Source of the DNA: Candidatus Nanopelagicales bacterium
GTDB taxonomy: Bacteria; Actinomycetota; Actinomycetes; S36-B12; CAIYMF01
Length of the DNA: 50,562 nt
NCBI GenBank assembly: GCA_017882705.1
Contig: JADGOZ010000070.1
Location: 1 to 50,562, forward strand
Reading direction: 5' to 3'
Under the pieces are notes generated by a model. That model saw nothing but the letters and a program-made list of their open reading frames with translations, ran no database searches and was not told the origin of the DNA. How positions within the stretch are numbered: the first letter of the stretch is position 1; the number at the start of each line of letters is the position of its first letter. Below, one piece after another: positions 8,929 to 16,524 of this stretch. Made by a program: the position numbers and the translations under genes.

Positions 8929-9267
8929 ATGGCCATCCTCATCGACGCACCGAACTGGTGGCACCGCGAGCGATGGTGGGGCCACATGGTCAGCGACGAG
9001 TCCTACGACGAGCTGCACGCGTTCGCCGAGGTGCTCGGCATCCCGCGGCGCGCCTTCGAGCGCGACCACTACGACATCCCCGCGCACATCCACGAGACCG
9101 CGATCGAGGCGGGTGCGCAGCTCGTGGGCTCGAAGGAGCTCGTGACGCGGTTGCGCGAGGCGGGGCTGCGCCGGCCCAAGCGCGCGCCGGACGCCCGGTC
9201 TGAGCCGCGCACCCAGATGGGCCAGGGGCCGTCGGGCGGTAGCGATGGTGGGACCACGACGCACTAG
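8929..9267 (+). CDS. DUF4031 domain protein
   Basis: 112 residues. The first 85 (MAILIDAPNWWHRERWWGHM, then SYDELHAFAEVLGIP and FERDHYDIPAHIHETAIEAG) match the actinobacterial DUF4031 family, which keeps the paired Trp/His start and the RDHYD.P segment. The last 25 residues are Gly/Ser/Thr-rich and probably unstructured. The biochemical role is unknown. Its TAG stop shares a CTAG with the stop of the convergent oxidase gene. Confidence 0.85.
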   Translation: MAILIDAPNWWHRERWWGHMVSDESYDELHAFAEVLGIPRRAFERDHYDIPAHIHETAIEAGAQLVGSKELVTRLREAGLRRPKRAPDARSEPRTQMGQGPSGGSDGGTTTH

Positions 9268-9710
9268 TCCGTCGCGGACCAGCGCCGGGGCGCCATCCCG
9301 TCGGCGTCGCCCAGCTCCCATGCGATCGCCCGCGTCGGCGTCACAGTGAACAGCAGGGCCGCGGCCATCCCGGCCGCGTCCGGGAGGTAGTCGAGGTCCG
9401 TCGGGTCGGTGTACTTCGCGGCGTACGCCGCGCTGACGGCCGCGTCCTCGCCTGCGGGCGGACCGATCACGACGGTGCCGCGCACGACCAGCACCGACGA
9501 ACCGCTCTCGAGGTGCACGACGACCCTCGGGTCGGCAGCGAGGTTGCGCGACCGCACGGCACCGGGTTCGCCGTAGAAGTGCAGGGCGCCGTCGACGACC
9601 ACGCCCCACACGGGCACCGAGTGCGGTCCCCCGCCGCCCGACGTCGCCACCCACCAGTTCTGCGCGGCGTCGAAGCGCTCCACGACCTCGACCCACTCCA
9701 GCGTCGCCAT
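9264..9710 (-). CDS. Pyridoxamine-phosphate-oxidase-like flavin/F420 protein
   Basis: 148 residues from ATG 9710. WWVATSGGGGPHSVPVWGVVVDGALHFYGEPGAVRSRNLAADPRVVVHLESG is the split-barrel fold of the PNPOx-like and F420-dependent oxidoreductase families, in which the VPVWG strand and R.RNL.ADP helix bind the flavin or F420 phosphate. Close actinobacterial relatives often use F420. The reaction is not determinable here. A longer upstream frame exists but would run through the neighbouring reductase-like gene, so I reject it. It lies seven bases downstream of the reductase-like gene in the same direction. Confidence 0.8.
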   Translation of the reverse strand: MATLEWVEVVERFDAAQNWWVATSGGGGPHSVPVWGVVVDGALHFYGEPGAVRSRNLAADPRVVVHLESGSSVLVVRGTVVIGPPAGEDAAVSAAYAAKYTDPTDLDYLPDAAGMAAALLFTVTPTRAIAWELGDADGMAPRRWSATD

Positions 9711-9717
9711 GGCGCGA

Positions 9718-10131
9718 TCACCGACGCCGGCGGTAGTGCAGATGGACCGTGCCGTCGGCGAAGCGCCGCTCGCTGCGCAGATCGAGCTCGAGTCGGCACC
9801 CGGACGGCCAGCACGACGTGCCGCCGCCCAGCGTGGTCCGCGGTGTGGGGACGGACTCGAGCGTGGTGGAGTAGACGATCTTGTCGGCGGACTTCCAGAT
9901 GCCGGCGTAGTCCTGCTCGACCGCGCTCGCCTGCTCGAGGCCGGGAAGGTCCTGCCACACGGCCATGACCTCGTACATCCGGCGGCCGTAGAGGTAGGTC
10001 CCGACCTGCGCCTCGAGCTCGTTGACCGCTCGATGCACATCCGCACCAGGAGCAGCCCAGTCGAACCGACCGTTCCCGTCAGCGACGTAACCGTCCAGGG
10101 ACGTGATCACGGAGTAGACGAGTCGCGCCAT
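9718..10131 (-). CDS. Dihydrofolate-reductase-family (RibD C-terminal) protein, internally shortened
   Basis: 137 residues from ATG 10131, which is preceded by CACGCT six bases upstream. MARLVYSVITSLDGYVADGNG and YLYGRRMYEVMAVW are strongly typical of the actinobacterial family with this fold, as is IVYSTTLESVPTPRTT. Family members I know run to about 180 residues and carry, after this point, the strand with VGGPxLAA, the helix xAGLVDE and the strand leading to GGG. Here PTPRTTL (96-101) passes straight into GGGTSCWPSG and the C-terminal LELLDERRF-like end. So about 45 residues of the nucleotide-binding core appear to be missing in frame, near 9829-9831. It may be inactive. Confidence 0.75.
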   Translation of the reverse strand: MARLVYSVITSLDGYVADGNGRFDWAAPGADVHRAVNELEAQVGTYLYGRRMYEVMAVWQDLPGLEQASAVEQDYAGIWKSADKIVYSTTLESVPTPRTTLGGGTSCWPSGCRLELDLRSERRFADGTVHLHYRRRR

Positions 10132-10191
10132 CGGGAGAGCGTGCCACGAGTGCCGCCTCCGCGCATGCATCCAGCCAGGACCGCGGCTGCG

Positions 10192-10692
10192 TCAGGTCCC
10201 GGCCGGGCGCGCCACCACAGTCACGCTCGGAATCGCGGTGCCCCAAGGGGTCGCGGACGCCGTGACCCGGACGCACAGGTCGATCGTGCCGCCGGGCTGG
10301 ACCGGGTCCCGCGACCAGTCGGCCAGGGCCACGATGGGCGTCGGCGGGGTGCACGGACGCTCCCCCGGCACCCAGGTCTCGATGCGGACCCCGGGAGCAC
10401 CGGAGCCGGAGATCGATGTCCGGACGGACCACGAGATGGGCGCGGCGCCGTCGTTGCGCACCGAGAGGCGGGACACCGCGGGCGTCCCGGGGAGTCCGGC
10501 GACGGACACCTGGCCCACCAACCGCACCGACACGGGCACGGAGTCAGCTCCTGGTCCGGGGGCCGCCAGCGCAGGAGGGACCAGCAGCGCGAAGGCCGTG
10601 AGGCACGCGGAGATCACGGCGATGCCACCGCACCACGTCGGCAGCCGGACGTCGCGAGGGAACGTGACGGCCGGTGCGGCTGCCAGCGCCAT
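10192..10692 (-). CDS. Small secreted protein of the TasA-like operon region
   Basis: 166 residues, ATG 10692 with a GGAGGAG site six bases upstream. A hydrophobic segment (about 22-43, ending PPALAAPG) is a signal peptide or anchor after a long N-terminus. The mature part is beta-rich: RLSVRNDGAAPISWSVRT, then PGVRIETWVPGERPC and PGGTIDLCVRVT. The pair of cysteines and the layout (N-G-exposed strand, a Cys loop, then LC before the last strands) resemble the C-terminal half of the TasA-like proteins encoded upstream. I recognise no named family. It could be a minor or anchoring part of the same fibre; this is inferred from position and layout only. Confidence 0.65.
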   Translation of the reverse strand: MALAAAPAVTFPRDVRLPTWCGGIAVISACLTAFALLVPPALAAPGPGADSVPVSVRLVGQVSVAGLPGTPAVSRLSVRNDGAAPISWSVRTSISGSGAPGVRIETWVPGERPCTPPTPIVALADWSRDPVQPGGTIDLCVRVTASATPWGTAIPSVTVVARPAGT

Positions 10693-10852
10693 GATCTCCT
10701 CCGCACGAGCGGACGAAGGTCGAGCGACCCTGCGTCGCGTGCAGCCAGGTCATCGGCGCGGCGACGGGCACGCCTTGAGCGCCTCGTCGTCGGCATCACG
10801 TCGCGGGCCGGAATCTTGAGCCGGCGGAGAGCAGCTCACTGCTGGTGACGCG

Positions 10853-10877
10853 ATCCCTGCGCCGACCGGCGCAGATC
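10853..10877 (-). terminator. Hairpin after the LamG gene
   Basis: TGCGCC (10858-10863) and GGCGCA (10868-10873) with a GACC loop, extended by GATC on both sides through a two-base bulge. It starts about seven bases after the LamG stop on the minus strand. There is no T run, so it is a weak terminator or a processing site between the LamG gene and the downstream secreted protein gene. Confidence 0.4.
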
Positions 10878-10883
10878 GGCAGG

Positions 10884-11831
10884 TCAGACGTCGGACGAGC
10901 GGAAGAGCGAACCGGCTCCCGTGCCCAGCAACGTGGCCGACAGGCTCGTCGAGTCGAACTGGACGAACTCGTCGTAGCTCGCAGGTGCTGCACCAGCGGT
11001 CGGGGGCCCCGACGGAGTACCTGTCGGTGTCGTCGCCGCCGACTGCGACCCCAGCGTCCAGGCGACGGTGCTGGTGGTGCCGAACCGGGTGCCGGTGCGG
11101 AAGGCGTATGCCGCCCCGGCCGCCTGCGACGCGACGTTGACGCCGTCGACGTACAGCGTCGCTCCGCCGCCGGATGTGGCCACGTTGCCCATCGACACCA
11201 CGATCAGGTGCCAGAGCCCGTCGTTGATCGCGGACCCTCCCGTGATGCTCCACGACGTCGAGGTCGTGTTGCTGCGAGCGGAGAAGTGGACGACGCCCGA
11301 CGCGTCGAGCCAGACGACCCGGTCGCTGTAGTTGCTGTTGCCGACCGAGGCGAGCCGGCCGGCGGACGTCGAGGTCGTGCTCACCCAGAACATCACCGTC
11401 GAGCCCGCCGTCGTGCCGGACGTGAAGTAGGTGCTCTGCGACTGCGTCGCCGTGTCGGCGTGCCCTGTGGTGGCGTTCATGGTGATGGCCGTGTCGTTGT
11501 CGCAGTAGAGAGCGCCGCTCTGGGCCAGCGTCACGCCTGCGGTCGACCAGGTGCCACCGCTCCACCCACCGACGTCGGTCAGCGTCGACGTGCCGGAGAG
11601 CCGGTTGTAGACGTCCCGGCTGGACGACGGGATGACGGACGTGCTCGCGACCAGGTTGTTCCACGAGCTCGACGAGGTCGAGCACGTCCCCGCTGTGACG
11701 ACGTTCGCTGTCGCCGACTTCGTGTCGGAGAACGACGCGGTGCTCTCCATGACGACGACTGCCGGCACAGCGACGGTCAGAGCCGTGACCCCCAGGAGGA
11801 TCGCCGCGCCGGAGGACGGTCGCCACCTCAT
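10884..11831 (-). CDS. SipW-dependent LamG/concanavalin-like surface protein
   Basis: 315 residues. ATG 11831 overlaps the stop of the signal peptidase gene as ATGA, which decides the start over an upstream in-frame one. The N-terminal helix ILLGVTALTVAVPAVVVMESTASFSDTKSATAN is the alternate signal peptide seen on TasA/CalY substrates of SipW peptidases (A.FSD motif after the helix). The body is Ser/Thr/Gly-rich with a LamG-type fold: VMFWVSTTS, VVWLDASGVVHFS, and NDGLWHLIVVSM...GGGATLYVDGVNVA. Such domains bind glycans or proteins. I infer a fibre-associated adhesin processed by the adjacent peptidase. Confidence 0.8.
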   Translation of the reverse strand: MRWRPSSGAAILLGVTALTVAVPAVVVMESTASFSDTKSATANVVTAGTCSTSSSSWNNLVASTSVIPSSSRDVYNRLSGTSTLTDVGGWSGGTWSTAGVTLAQSGALYCDNDTAITMNATTGHADTATQSQSTYFTSGTTAGSTVMFWVSTTSTSAGRLASVGNSNYSDRVVWLDASGVVHFSARSNTTSTSWSITGGSAINDGLWHLIVVSMGNVATSGGGATLYVDGVNVASQAAGAAYAFRTGTRFGTTSTVAWTLGSQSAATTPTGTPSGPPTAGAAPASYDEFVQFDSTSLSATLLGTGAGSLFRSSDV

Positions 11832-12454
11832 GAGTGCCGTCCGACAACAGCTGTCGCGTCCGCGTCGTCGAGCCATCGGCGTCGACGGATCCCGACCACG
11901 AGGTCGACGAGCTCACCGACGGCCACGGTCAGGAACAGGGAGCCGTACACCGCGAGGCGGCCGCGCGGAGTCTGCATCGAGACGGTGAAGCCCTGCCAGG
12001 CAGGGAGGACGTCGTCGGCGACACCGATCACGTTTCCCGCCGGTGCCAGGTCCGGATCGGCAGTGCGGTTGGCGTCACCCTTGGTCTGGTAGAAGACGCC
12101 TGAAACGCCGGGGTTCACGATCCGCTTCACGATGCGGTGCGAGATGACGACACCGTTTCCCAACGCGCGGAAGGTGATGATCTGCCCCGGGGCCAGCGCG
12201 GTGGCGTCGGCCACGGGATGGATCGTGATCGTGGCGCCGACCGGGAAGTGCGGGACCATCGACCCGCTCGTGATGGTGACGAGCCGCGCTCCGGAGTGCT
12301 GGACGGCCCAGGGCACGACCGTGGCGAAGACGGCGAAGCCGACCGAGGCGACGAGCAGCGCTCGGTGGACCCATGCCCAGACCCGGGCAGCGACGCCGCG
12401 GGACGCCGCAGGAACGTGCGACGGTGCCACGGGTGGGTGCATGACGGTGGTCAC
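11828..12454 (-). CDS. sipW: Signal peptidase I, SipW (ER/archaeal) type
   Basis: 208 residues. Helix VASVGFAVFATVVPWAV (about 35-51) anchors it; TITSGSMVPHFPVGA (60-74) holds the catalytic Ser65. The general base is a His rather than the bacterial Lys: GVVISHRIVKR (101-111) with H106, as in SipW and eukaryotic Sec11. YQTKGDANRTAD (122-133) gives the conserved Asp. A second helix closes the C-terminus. GTG 12454 overlaps the upstream stop as GTGA. SipW enzymes process TasA-type fibre proteins, and here it lies between four such substrates. The symbol is used for type, not proven orthology. Confidence 0.9.
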   Translation of the reverse strand: MTTVMHPPVAPSHVPAASRGVAARVWAWVHRALLVASVGFAVFATVVPWAVQHSGARLVTITSGSMVPHFPVGATITIHPVADATALAPGQIITFRALGNGVVISHRIVKRIVNPGVSGVFYQTKGDANRTADPDLAPAGNVIGVADDVLPAWQGFTVSMQTPRGRLAVYGSLFLTVAVGELVDLVVGIRRRRWLDDADATAVVGRHS

Positions 12455-13080
12455 GGGGAGTTCTCCGCACTGAAGGTGAAGGTGGTGGTCGCGGTCGACC
12501 CGCGCGCCGCGTGGCCGAGCCGCGCACCGAAGGGGAACGTGACCTGCAGGCAGAGGTTGTCCGCCGCGGATCCGGCGAGCACCCGGTCACCGGCCTGAGC
12601 ACCCGACGCGGGGTCACCGATGACCTTGGCCACGGCGGTGCTCCCGAAGGGCAGGCTGGCCGTGACGCCGACCGGCGTGCCGGCCGCGTAGGACGACGCG
12701 TCGCACGTGGTGGTGCCCGACGCGAGCAGGACCACCCCCATCGTGAGCCTGGACGCGAGGGTGTCCGAGGTCGAGGTGGCCGTGGCGGCGTAGCGAAGGG
12801 CGACGGAGCCGAGGTTGGTCACCGTGAGCCGCTGGTAGACGACGCCACCGGGCACCAGCGAGATCGAGCCGGTCCAGGTGCCGCTGCCCGCGCCGTTCGT
12901 CAGCCCCAGCGCAACAGCGCCGGTGGCGACCGTCGACGTCCCGACGTCCGAGCGGGCCGTGAGGAGCGCTGCTGAGGGGAGGGCCGCGCCGCCGGCGAAC
13001 CCCACGAGCGCCAGCGCCGCGGCCGCGACGACGGTCGCGAGCCGAGCGATGGTGCCCGTGGGGATCACCTGCGCGGACAT
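12451..13080 (-). CDS. TasA-like secreted protein 3
   Basis: 209 residues with an alternate signal peptide: a hydrophobic run (about 14-38) ending in ALPSAALLTARSDVGTST. The mature part keeps the operon's paralog pattern: SVALRYAATATSTSDTLASRL (about 92-112), a Cys in TTCDAS (C126), and GDRVLAGSAADNLCLQV (C177). The C-terminus is TFTFSAENSP, shortened compared with the FDAEQT tail of the other two. It overlaps the sipW start by four bases, so it is translationally coupled to it. Most diverged of the three, it may be an accessory or cap subunit. Confidence 0.78.
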   Translation of the reverse strand: MSAQVIPTGTIARLATVVAAAALALVGFAGGAALPSAALLTARSDVGTSTVATGAVALGLTNGAGSGTWTGSISLVPGGVVYQRLTVTNLGSVALRYAATATSTSDTLASRLTMGVVLLASGTTTCDASSYAAGTPVGVTASLPFGSTAVAKVIGDPASGAQAGDRVLAGSAADNLCLQVTFPFGARLGHAARGSTATTTFTFSAENSP

Positions 13081-13126
13081 GAGCTGCCCTCTTCCGAGGT
13101 CGGTGCGTGGACGGCTGGGCGGAGGG

Positions 13127-13741
13127 TCAGGCGTTGTTGGCCGTCTGCTCCGCGTCGAACTGCAGGTTCACGTTGGAGGTGAGGTTCGCGACCGTGTTGG
13201 TGGCGGTGGAGGGCAGCTGCTCGCGGACGCAGAGGTACTCGGCGGCAGCGGCGTTGAGCGTGCGGTCGCCGCTCTGCTGGCCGGCCACGGTCGAGCCGAA
13301 CAGCGCCACGGACGTGCCGCTCGCGGTGATGTTCGCCACGACGTTCGGCACGGTCCAGTTGGTGCCGACGGTCCCGTCGCAGGTCGCGCCGGCCGATGCG
13401 ATGGTCTGCACCGAGAGGGTGATCGCCTGGCTGAGCGCGTTGCTCGCCGACCAGGTCGCAGTCCCGGAGTAGCGCAGCGCGAGGCTGCCGGAGTTGGTGA
13501 CCGTGACGACGGCGTACTTCGTGTCCCCCGGCGCCATGGTGCCGGCGGCGAGCGCGTTCGTGGTGGCCGAGCCGCCGAGTCCGAGCGCGACCGAGCCCGA
13601 CGCGACGGTGGATGCGCCGGTCGTCTTCGAGTCGGTGAACAGGGCGCTCGAGGCCAGGTTGGTGAGGGTGACGGCGCTGACGCACAGGAGGGCGGCGGAC
13701 GCCGCTCCGACGCGGAGGGTGCGACCGGTGGGGATCTTCAC
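13127..13741 (-). CDS. TasA-like secreted protein 2
   Basis: 204 residues, GTG 13741 with GGAG eight bases upstream. Signal segment GAASAALLCVSAVTLTNLASSALFTDSKTT has the LASSALFTDS cut region seen in protein 1. Shared blocks: YAVVTVTNSGSLALRYSGTA (76-95), AGATCDGT (C121), GDRTLNAAAAEYLCVRE (158-174, C171), and the tail LQFDAEQTANNA. The two Cys in equivalent places in all three paralogs suggest a conserved disulfide. It is separated from protein 1 by 123 bases containing a perfect hairpin. A fibre subunit role is inferred from the family and from sipW. Confidence 0.8.
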   Translation of the reverse strand: MKIPTGRTLRVGAASAALLCVSAVTLTNLASSALFTDSKTTGASTVASGSVALGLGGSATTNALAAGTMAPGDTKYAVVTVTNSGSLALRYSGTATWSASNALSQAITLSVQTIASAGATCDGTVGTNWTVPNVVANITASGTSVALFGSTVAGQQSGDRTLNAAAAEYLCVREQLPSTATNTVANLTSNVNLQFDAEQTANNA

Positions 13742-13824
13742 GGGAACTCCAAGAGGGAAGTGGTGCGGATGTCGGTGCGGGTCAGGGCCGTGCGGCCTGC
13801 CGTGCCGTCGCGGTCACGACCGGT

Positions 13825-13857
13825 CCGTGGGGAGGCCCGAGCCGGGCCTCCCCACGG
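13825..13857 (-). terminator. Perfect 15-bp stem-loop after the first TasA-like gene
   Basis: Arms 13825-13839 and 13843-13857 are exactly complementary (CCGTGGGGAGGCCCG and its reverse complement) with a three-base loop. It begins seven bases after the stop of TasA-like protein 1 and before the gene of protein 2. There is no T run. It probably acts as a partial terminator or mRNA end-protecting stem, making the first gene the most expressed. Confidence 0.65.
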
Positions 13858-13864
13858 ATCCAGG

Positions 13865-14455
13865 TCAGTTGTTGAGCGTCTGCTCGGCGTCGAACGTGAG
13901 GGTCGTCGAGTCGGTCCCGCCCTGGAAGGCGTTGTCGACCGCGGCGGTGTCGTTGCCGAAGCTCATCTCCATGCAGAGGACCTCGGACGTGCCGGCGTTG
14001 AGGGTGCGGTCGCCCGTGTCGGCACCGGCTGCCTTGCTGCCGAACGCCGCGCCCGACAGGGCGCCGCTGTAGAGCACGGTGCCGTTGGCGACGGCGGTGG
14101 AGTCGCAGGTGGCGCCGGTGGCGATCGGGACGACCTTCAGCTGGAGGTGGTCGCCGAGCGCCTTGGTCTGGCTGGACGCCGACGACATCGCGTAGCGGTA
14201 CTGCAGCGAGCCGGAGTTGTCGATCTGCACGGTCCCGTACTTCGTGACCTTCGGCGCGAGCTCGGTGTTCGAGATGGTGAAGGCGGCTGCGCCATTGCCC
14301 GATCCGAGGACGACCGTGCCGGCCGCGAAGGAGTTGCCGGTCGAGGTGTCCTGCGAGGTGAACAGAGCAGAGGACGCGAGGCCGGTGGCCGAGACGACGG
14401 CGACGGCGAGAACGCCGACGCCGAGGGCGATGCGGCGCGGGGACATGGTGTTCAT
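13865..14455 (-). CDS. TasA-like secreted protein 1 (probable major fibre subunit)
   Basis: 196 residues from ATG 14455 (GGAAGG about ten bases upstream); ATG 14446 is possible. Signal segment IALGVGVLAVAVVSATGLASSALFTSQDTST fits the SipW-dependent type. The mature chain has KYGTVQIDNSGSLQYRYAM (72-90), ATCDST (C117), TGDRTLNAGTSEVLCMEM (147-164, C161) and the tail TLTFDAEQTLNN. These blocks repeat in proteins 2 and 3. TasA/CalY proteins polymerise by donor-strand exchange into matrix fibres in Bacillus; extension to this organism is inference. First gene of the operon, with a long leader. Confidence 0.8.
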   Translation of the reverse strand: MNTMSPRRIALGVGVLAVAVVSATGLASSALFTSQDTSTGNSFAAGTVVLGSGNGAAAFTISNTELAPKVTKYGTVQIDNSGSLQYRYAMSSASSQTKALGDHLQLKVVPIATGATCDSTAVANGTVLYSGALSGAAFGSKAAGADTGDRTLNAGTSEVLCMEMSFGNDTAAVDNAFQGGTDSTTLTFDAEQTLNN

Positions 14456-14798
14456 CGGTGTGGAGCCTTCCGGGGAGACGGGGTGTCCGGGGCGGACGCC
14501 CGAACACTCGCCGCACCGCGGGGGCTCGTTCAACCGGTTGAGGTCGCCGAGAGGTACCTCAGCCGTTCGGTCAAATCGCCGCTACGAACCTCACGAGTTG
14601 CTCCTCGTCTCACCACCGGCTCAAGGCGGTCCGCCACCGGCGCGCCGTCACCTCTCGCGCACCGCAAGGCCGCAAGGTCAGGCGAAGGCGATACTTACCT
14701 ACCGACGTTACTTGCTACGCAGAGTCACCAACATCCGACCCGATGTTCACCCGTTCGCCCTAGCGCCGGGCGTAGGACGTGGTGACGGTGCGCGACTG
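14456..14798. promoter_or_regulatory. Long leader/promoter region of the TasA-like operon
   Basis: 343 bases without a gene. Near the operon it has a perfect 12-bp palindrome TCAACCGGTTGA (14530-14541) and a 10-bp palindrome GAGGTACCTC (14551-14560). TGAGGT (14539-14544) can instead pair with ACCTCA (14556-14561), so two mutually exclusive folds are possible in the minus-strand RNA. Further up, a tandem CCGCAAGG pair lies near 14662-14677 and TAAGTAT near 14690 is a possible -10. I do not recognise a known riboswitch class. Confidence 0.4.
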
Positions 14799-15974
14799 CT
14801 ACGCCGGTCCGAGCTCGGCGAGCGCCGCGAGGAGCGCGAGGACGTCGTCCTCGGACGTGTAGCGCACGATCCCGGCGCGCACGAGGCCGCCGGACTCGCG
14901 CAGCCCGAGGGCGTCGACGAGCTCGCAGGCGTAGTTGTCGCCGTGCCAGACCGCGATGCGTCGGCTCGCGAGGAAGCGGTCGACCTCCTGGGGCGAGCGG
15001 CCGCGCACCGTGAAGACGACCGTCGGGGCGCGGTCCGGCGTGACGGAAGGACCGTGCACGGTCACGCCGGGCATCTCGTGCAGCCCCTCCTGGAGCAGCG
15101 CGAGCAGGCGGGTCTCGCGAGCGGCCTCGTCCGCGATCGAGGTCGAGGTCATGAACTCGGCGGCGGCGGTGATGCCCGCGAGCAGCTCGATCTGGGTGGT
15201 TCCGGTCTCCCACCGGAACGGTCCGACGTAGTCGGCGGGGCGCACGCGATAGGGCTCGATCTGCCCGAGCAGCCCGTTGCGCACGGCGAGCACGCCGGCG
15301 TGCGGGCCGTACCACTTGTACGGCGACGTCGACAGCACGTCGACGCCGAGCGCCGCGGCGTCGGTCGGCAGGTGCGGCACCCGGGCCACCCCGTCCACCA
15401 GGATCCGTGCGCCGTGCTCGTGCGCGATCGCGACGGCGCGCGCGAGATCGGGCGCGTGGCCGGTGAGGTTCGAGGCGCCGGAGATGGCGACCCACTTCGT
15501 CCGGCCGTCGGCGCAGAGTCCTTTGAGCGGTTCGACGTCGAGGGTGCCGTCGACCGGGTCGACCTCCAGCATCTCGACGGTCGCACCGGAGTCGCGCGCC
15601 GCGAGCAGCCAGGGCGAGACGTTGGAGTCGTGGTCGAGCTGGGAGCAGACGATCCGGTCGCCCGGCCCCCAGTGCCGGGCCAGGGCGCGGGTGAAGGAGA
15701 ACATGAGGTTGGTCGTGCTCGGGCCGACCACGATCTCGTCGGCCTTGGCACCGACCAGTGCGGCGATCGCCTCGCGGGCCCGGGCGACGACCGCGTCGCT
15801 CGCCCTGCTCGCGTCGAACTCGCCGCCGAGGTTCGCCGGCGCCGGGGAGCGCATGTAGTCGGCGATGGCGTCGACGCAGGTGTCGACCGGGAGGGTGCCC
15901 GCAGGGCCGTCGAGCCGTACCCAGCCGTCGGACAGGCCGGGGAACCGTGCGCGGACGTCGTCGATGCTCGTCAT
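14799..15974 (-). CDS. Cysteine desulfurase-like class V aminotransferase
   Basis: 391 residues. PLP enzyme of fold type I: GPSTTNLMFSF (84-94) binds the phosphate, LDHDSNVSPW carries the aromatic-stacking His region, DGVARVPH holds the Asp that pairs with the pyridine nitrogen, and STSPYKWYGPHAG carries the Schiff-base Lys. The C-terminal IAVWHGDNYACEL strand matches the 'cysteine desulfurase-like' subgroup (TIGR01976 type), which lacks a proven desulfurase activity. CAGGAT lies six bases before the ATG, so it may be leaderless. There are no Fe-S assembly genes nearby, so the physiological substrate is open. Confidence 0.85.
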   Translation of the reverse strand: MTSIDDVRARFPGLSDGWVRLDGPAGTLPVDTCVDAIADYMRSPAPANLGGEFDASRASDAVVARAREAIAALVGAKADEIVVGPSTTNLMFSFTRALARHWGPGDRIVCSQLDHDSNVSPWLLAARDSGATVEMLEVDPVDGTLDVEPLKGLCADGRTKWVAISGASNLTGHAPDLARAVAIAHEHGARILVDGVARVPHLPTDAAALGVDVLSTSPYKWYGPHAGVLAVRNGLLGQIEPYRVRPADYVGPFRWETGTTQIELLAGITAAAEFMTSTSIADEAARETRLLALLQEGLHEMPGVTVHGPSVTPDRAPTVVFTVRGRSPQEVDRFLASRRIAVWHGDNYACELVDALGLRESGGLVRAGIVRYTSEDDVLALLAALAELGPA

Positions 15975-16059
15975 GCGCGCATCCTGCCAGCCGGGTGGGG
16001 AGGTGCGCCGCGGGCTCGGCGATGGTGCCGATCAGCGTCCCCGCCCGCAGACTGGACGC

Positions 16060-16491
16060 ATGAGCGGGAGCGACGTACCTCAGGGGGACCCGGGTCCCCC
16101 GGCCCCCGCACGGTCCACCGACCTCGCCGGGGCCTACGCCGACGGCACGCCGCACTCGCTCACCCAGGGCCACCGCGTCGACTCGCACGTCGGCCGTCGG
16201 GACGGTGGACGGCAGGGGTTGGTGGACTGGCTCTTCCGCAGTCGCGTCACCGGGCGGATCACCGTGGCCCAGCTCCCCAACGCCGCGCTGCTGGTGTGGC
16301 TGGCGGCGACCGTGCTGCAGCGGTTCTGGGACCCGCGGGTCGCGGACCCGCCGATCGACCTGCTGCGCTGGGTCTCGACCGGGGCGCTGGTGGTGTGGGC
16401 GGGCGACGAGGTGGTGCGCGGGGTCAACCCGTTCCGCCGGATGCTCGGCACGGGCGTGCTGCTCTGGACCGCGGTGTCGTTGCTGAGGTGA
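16060..16491 (+). CDS. Hypothetical membrane protein
   Basis: 143 residues from ATG 16060; CAGACT six bases upstream fits the leaderless pattern. A hydrophilic Pro/Gly-rich N-terminus is followed by two or three hydrophobic segments: LPNAALLVWLAATVLQRFW, LLRWVSTGALVVWAGDEVVRG and GTGVLLWTAVSLLR. The WAGDEVVRGVNPFRR(M/L)LG segment between helices 2 and 3 looks conserved (I recall it from other actinobacterial small membrane proteins), but I cannot name the family. No functional clue from neighbours. Confidence 0.65.
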   Translation: MSGSDVPQGDPGPPAPARSTDLAGAYADGTPHSLTQGHRVDSHVGRRDGGRQGLVDWLFRSRVTGRITVAQLPNAALLVWLAATVLQRFWDPRVADPPIDLLRWVSTGALVVWAGDEVVRGVNPFRRMLGTGVLLWTAVSLLR

Positions 16492-16524
16492 GTGCGTCGA
16501 CGACGCGCGCGGCGCCTGCGGCGG

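Noticed and set aside
9264-9267. Shared CTAG stop of two convergent genes as a functional site
   Set aside because: A four-base palindrome shared by two stops is expected by chance and needs no function.
14456-14798. c-di-GMP or c-di-AMP riboswitch upstream of the fibre operon
   Set aside because: I could not find the conserved core segments of either class on the minus strand; only palindromes remain.
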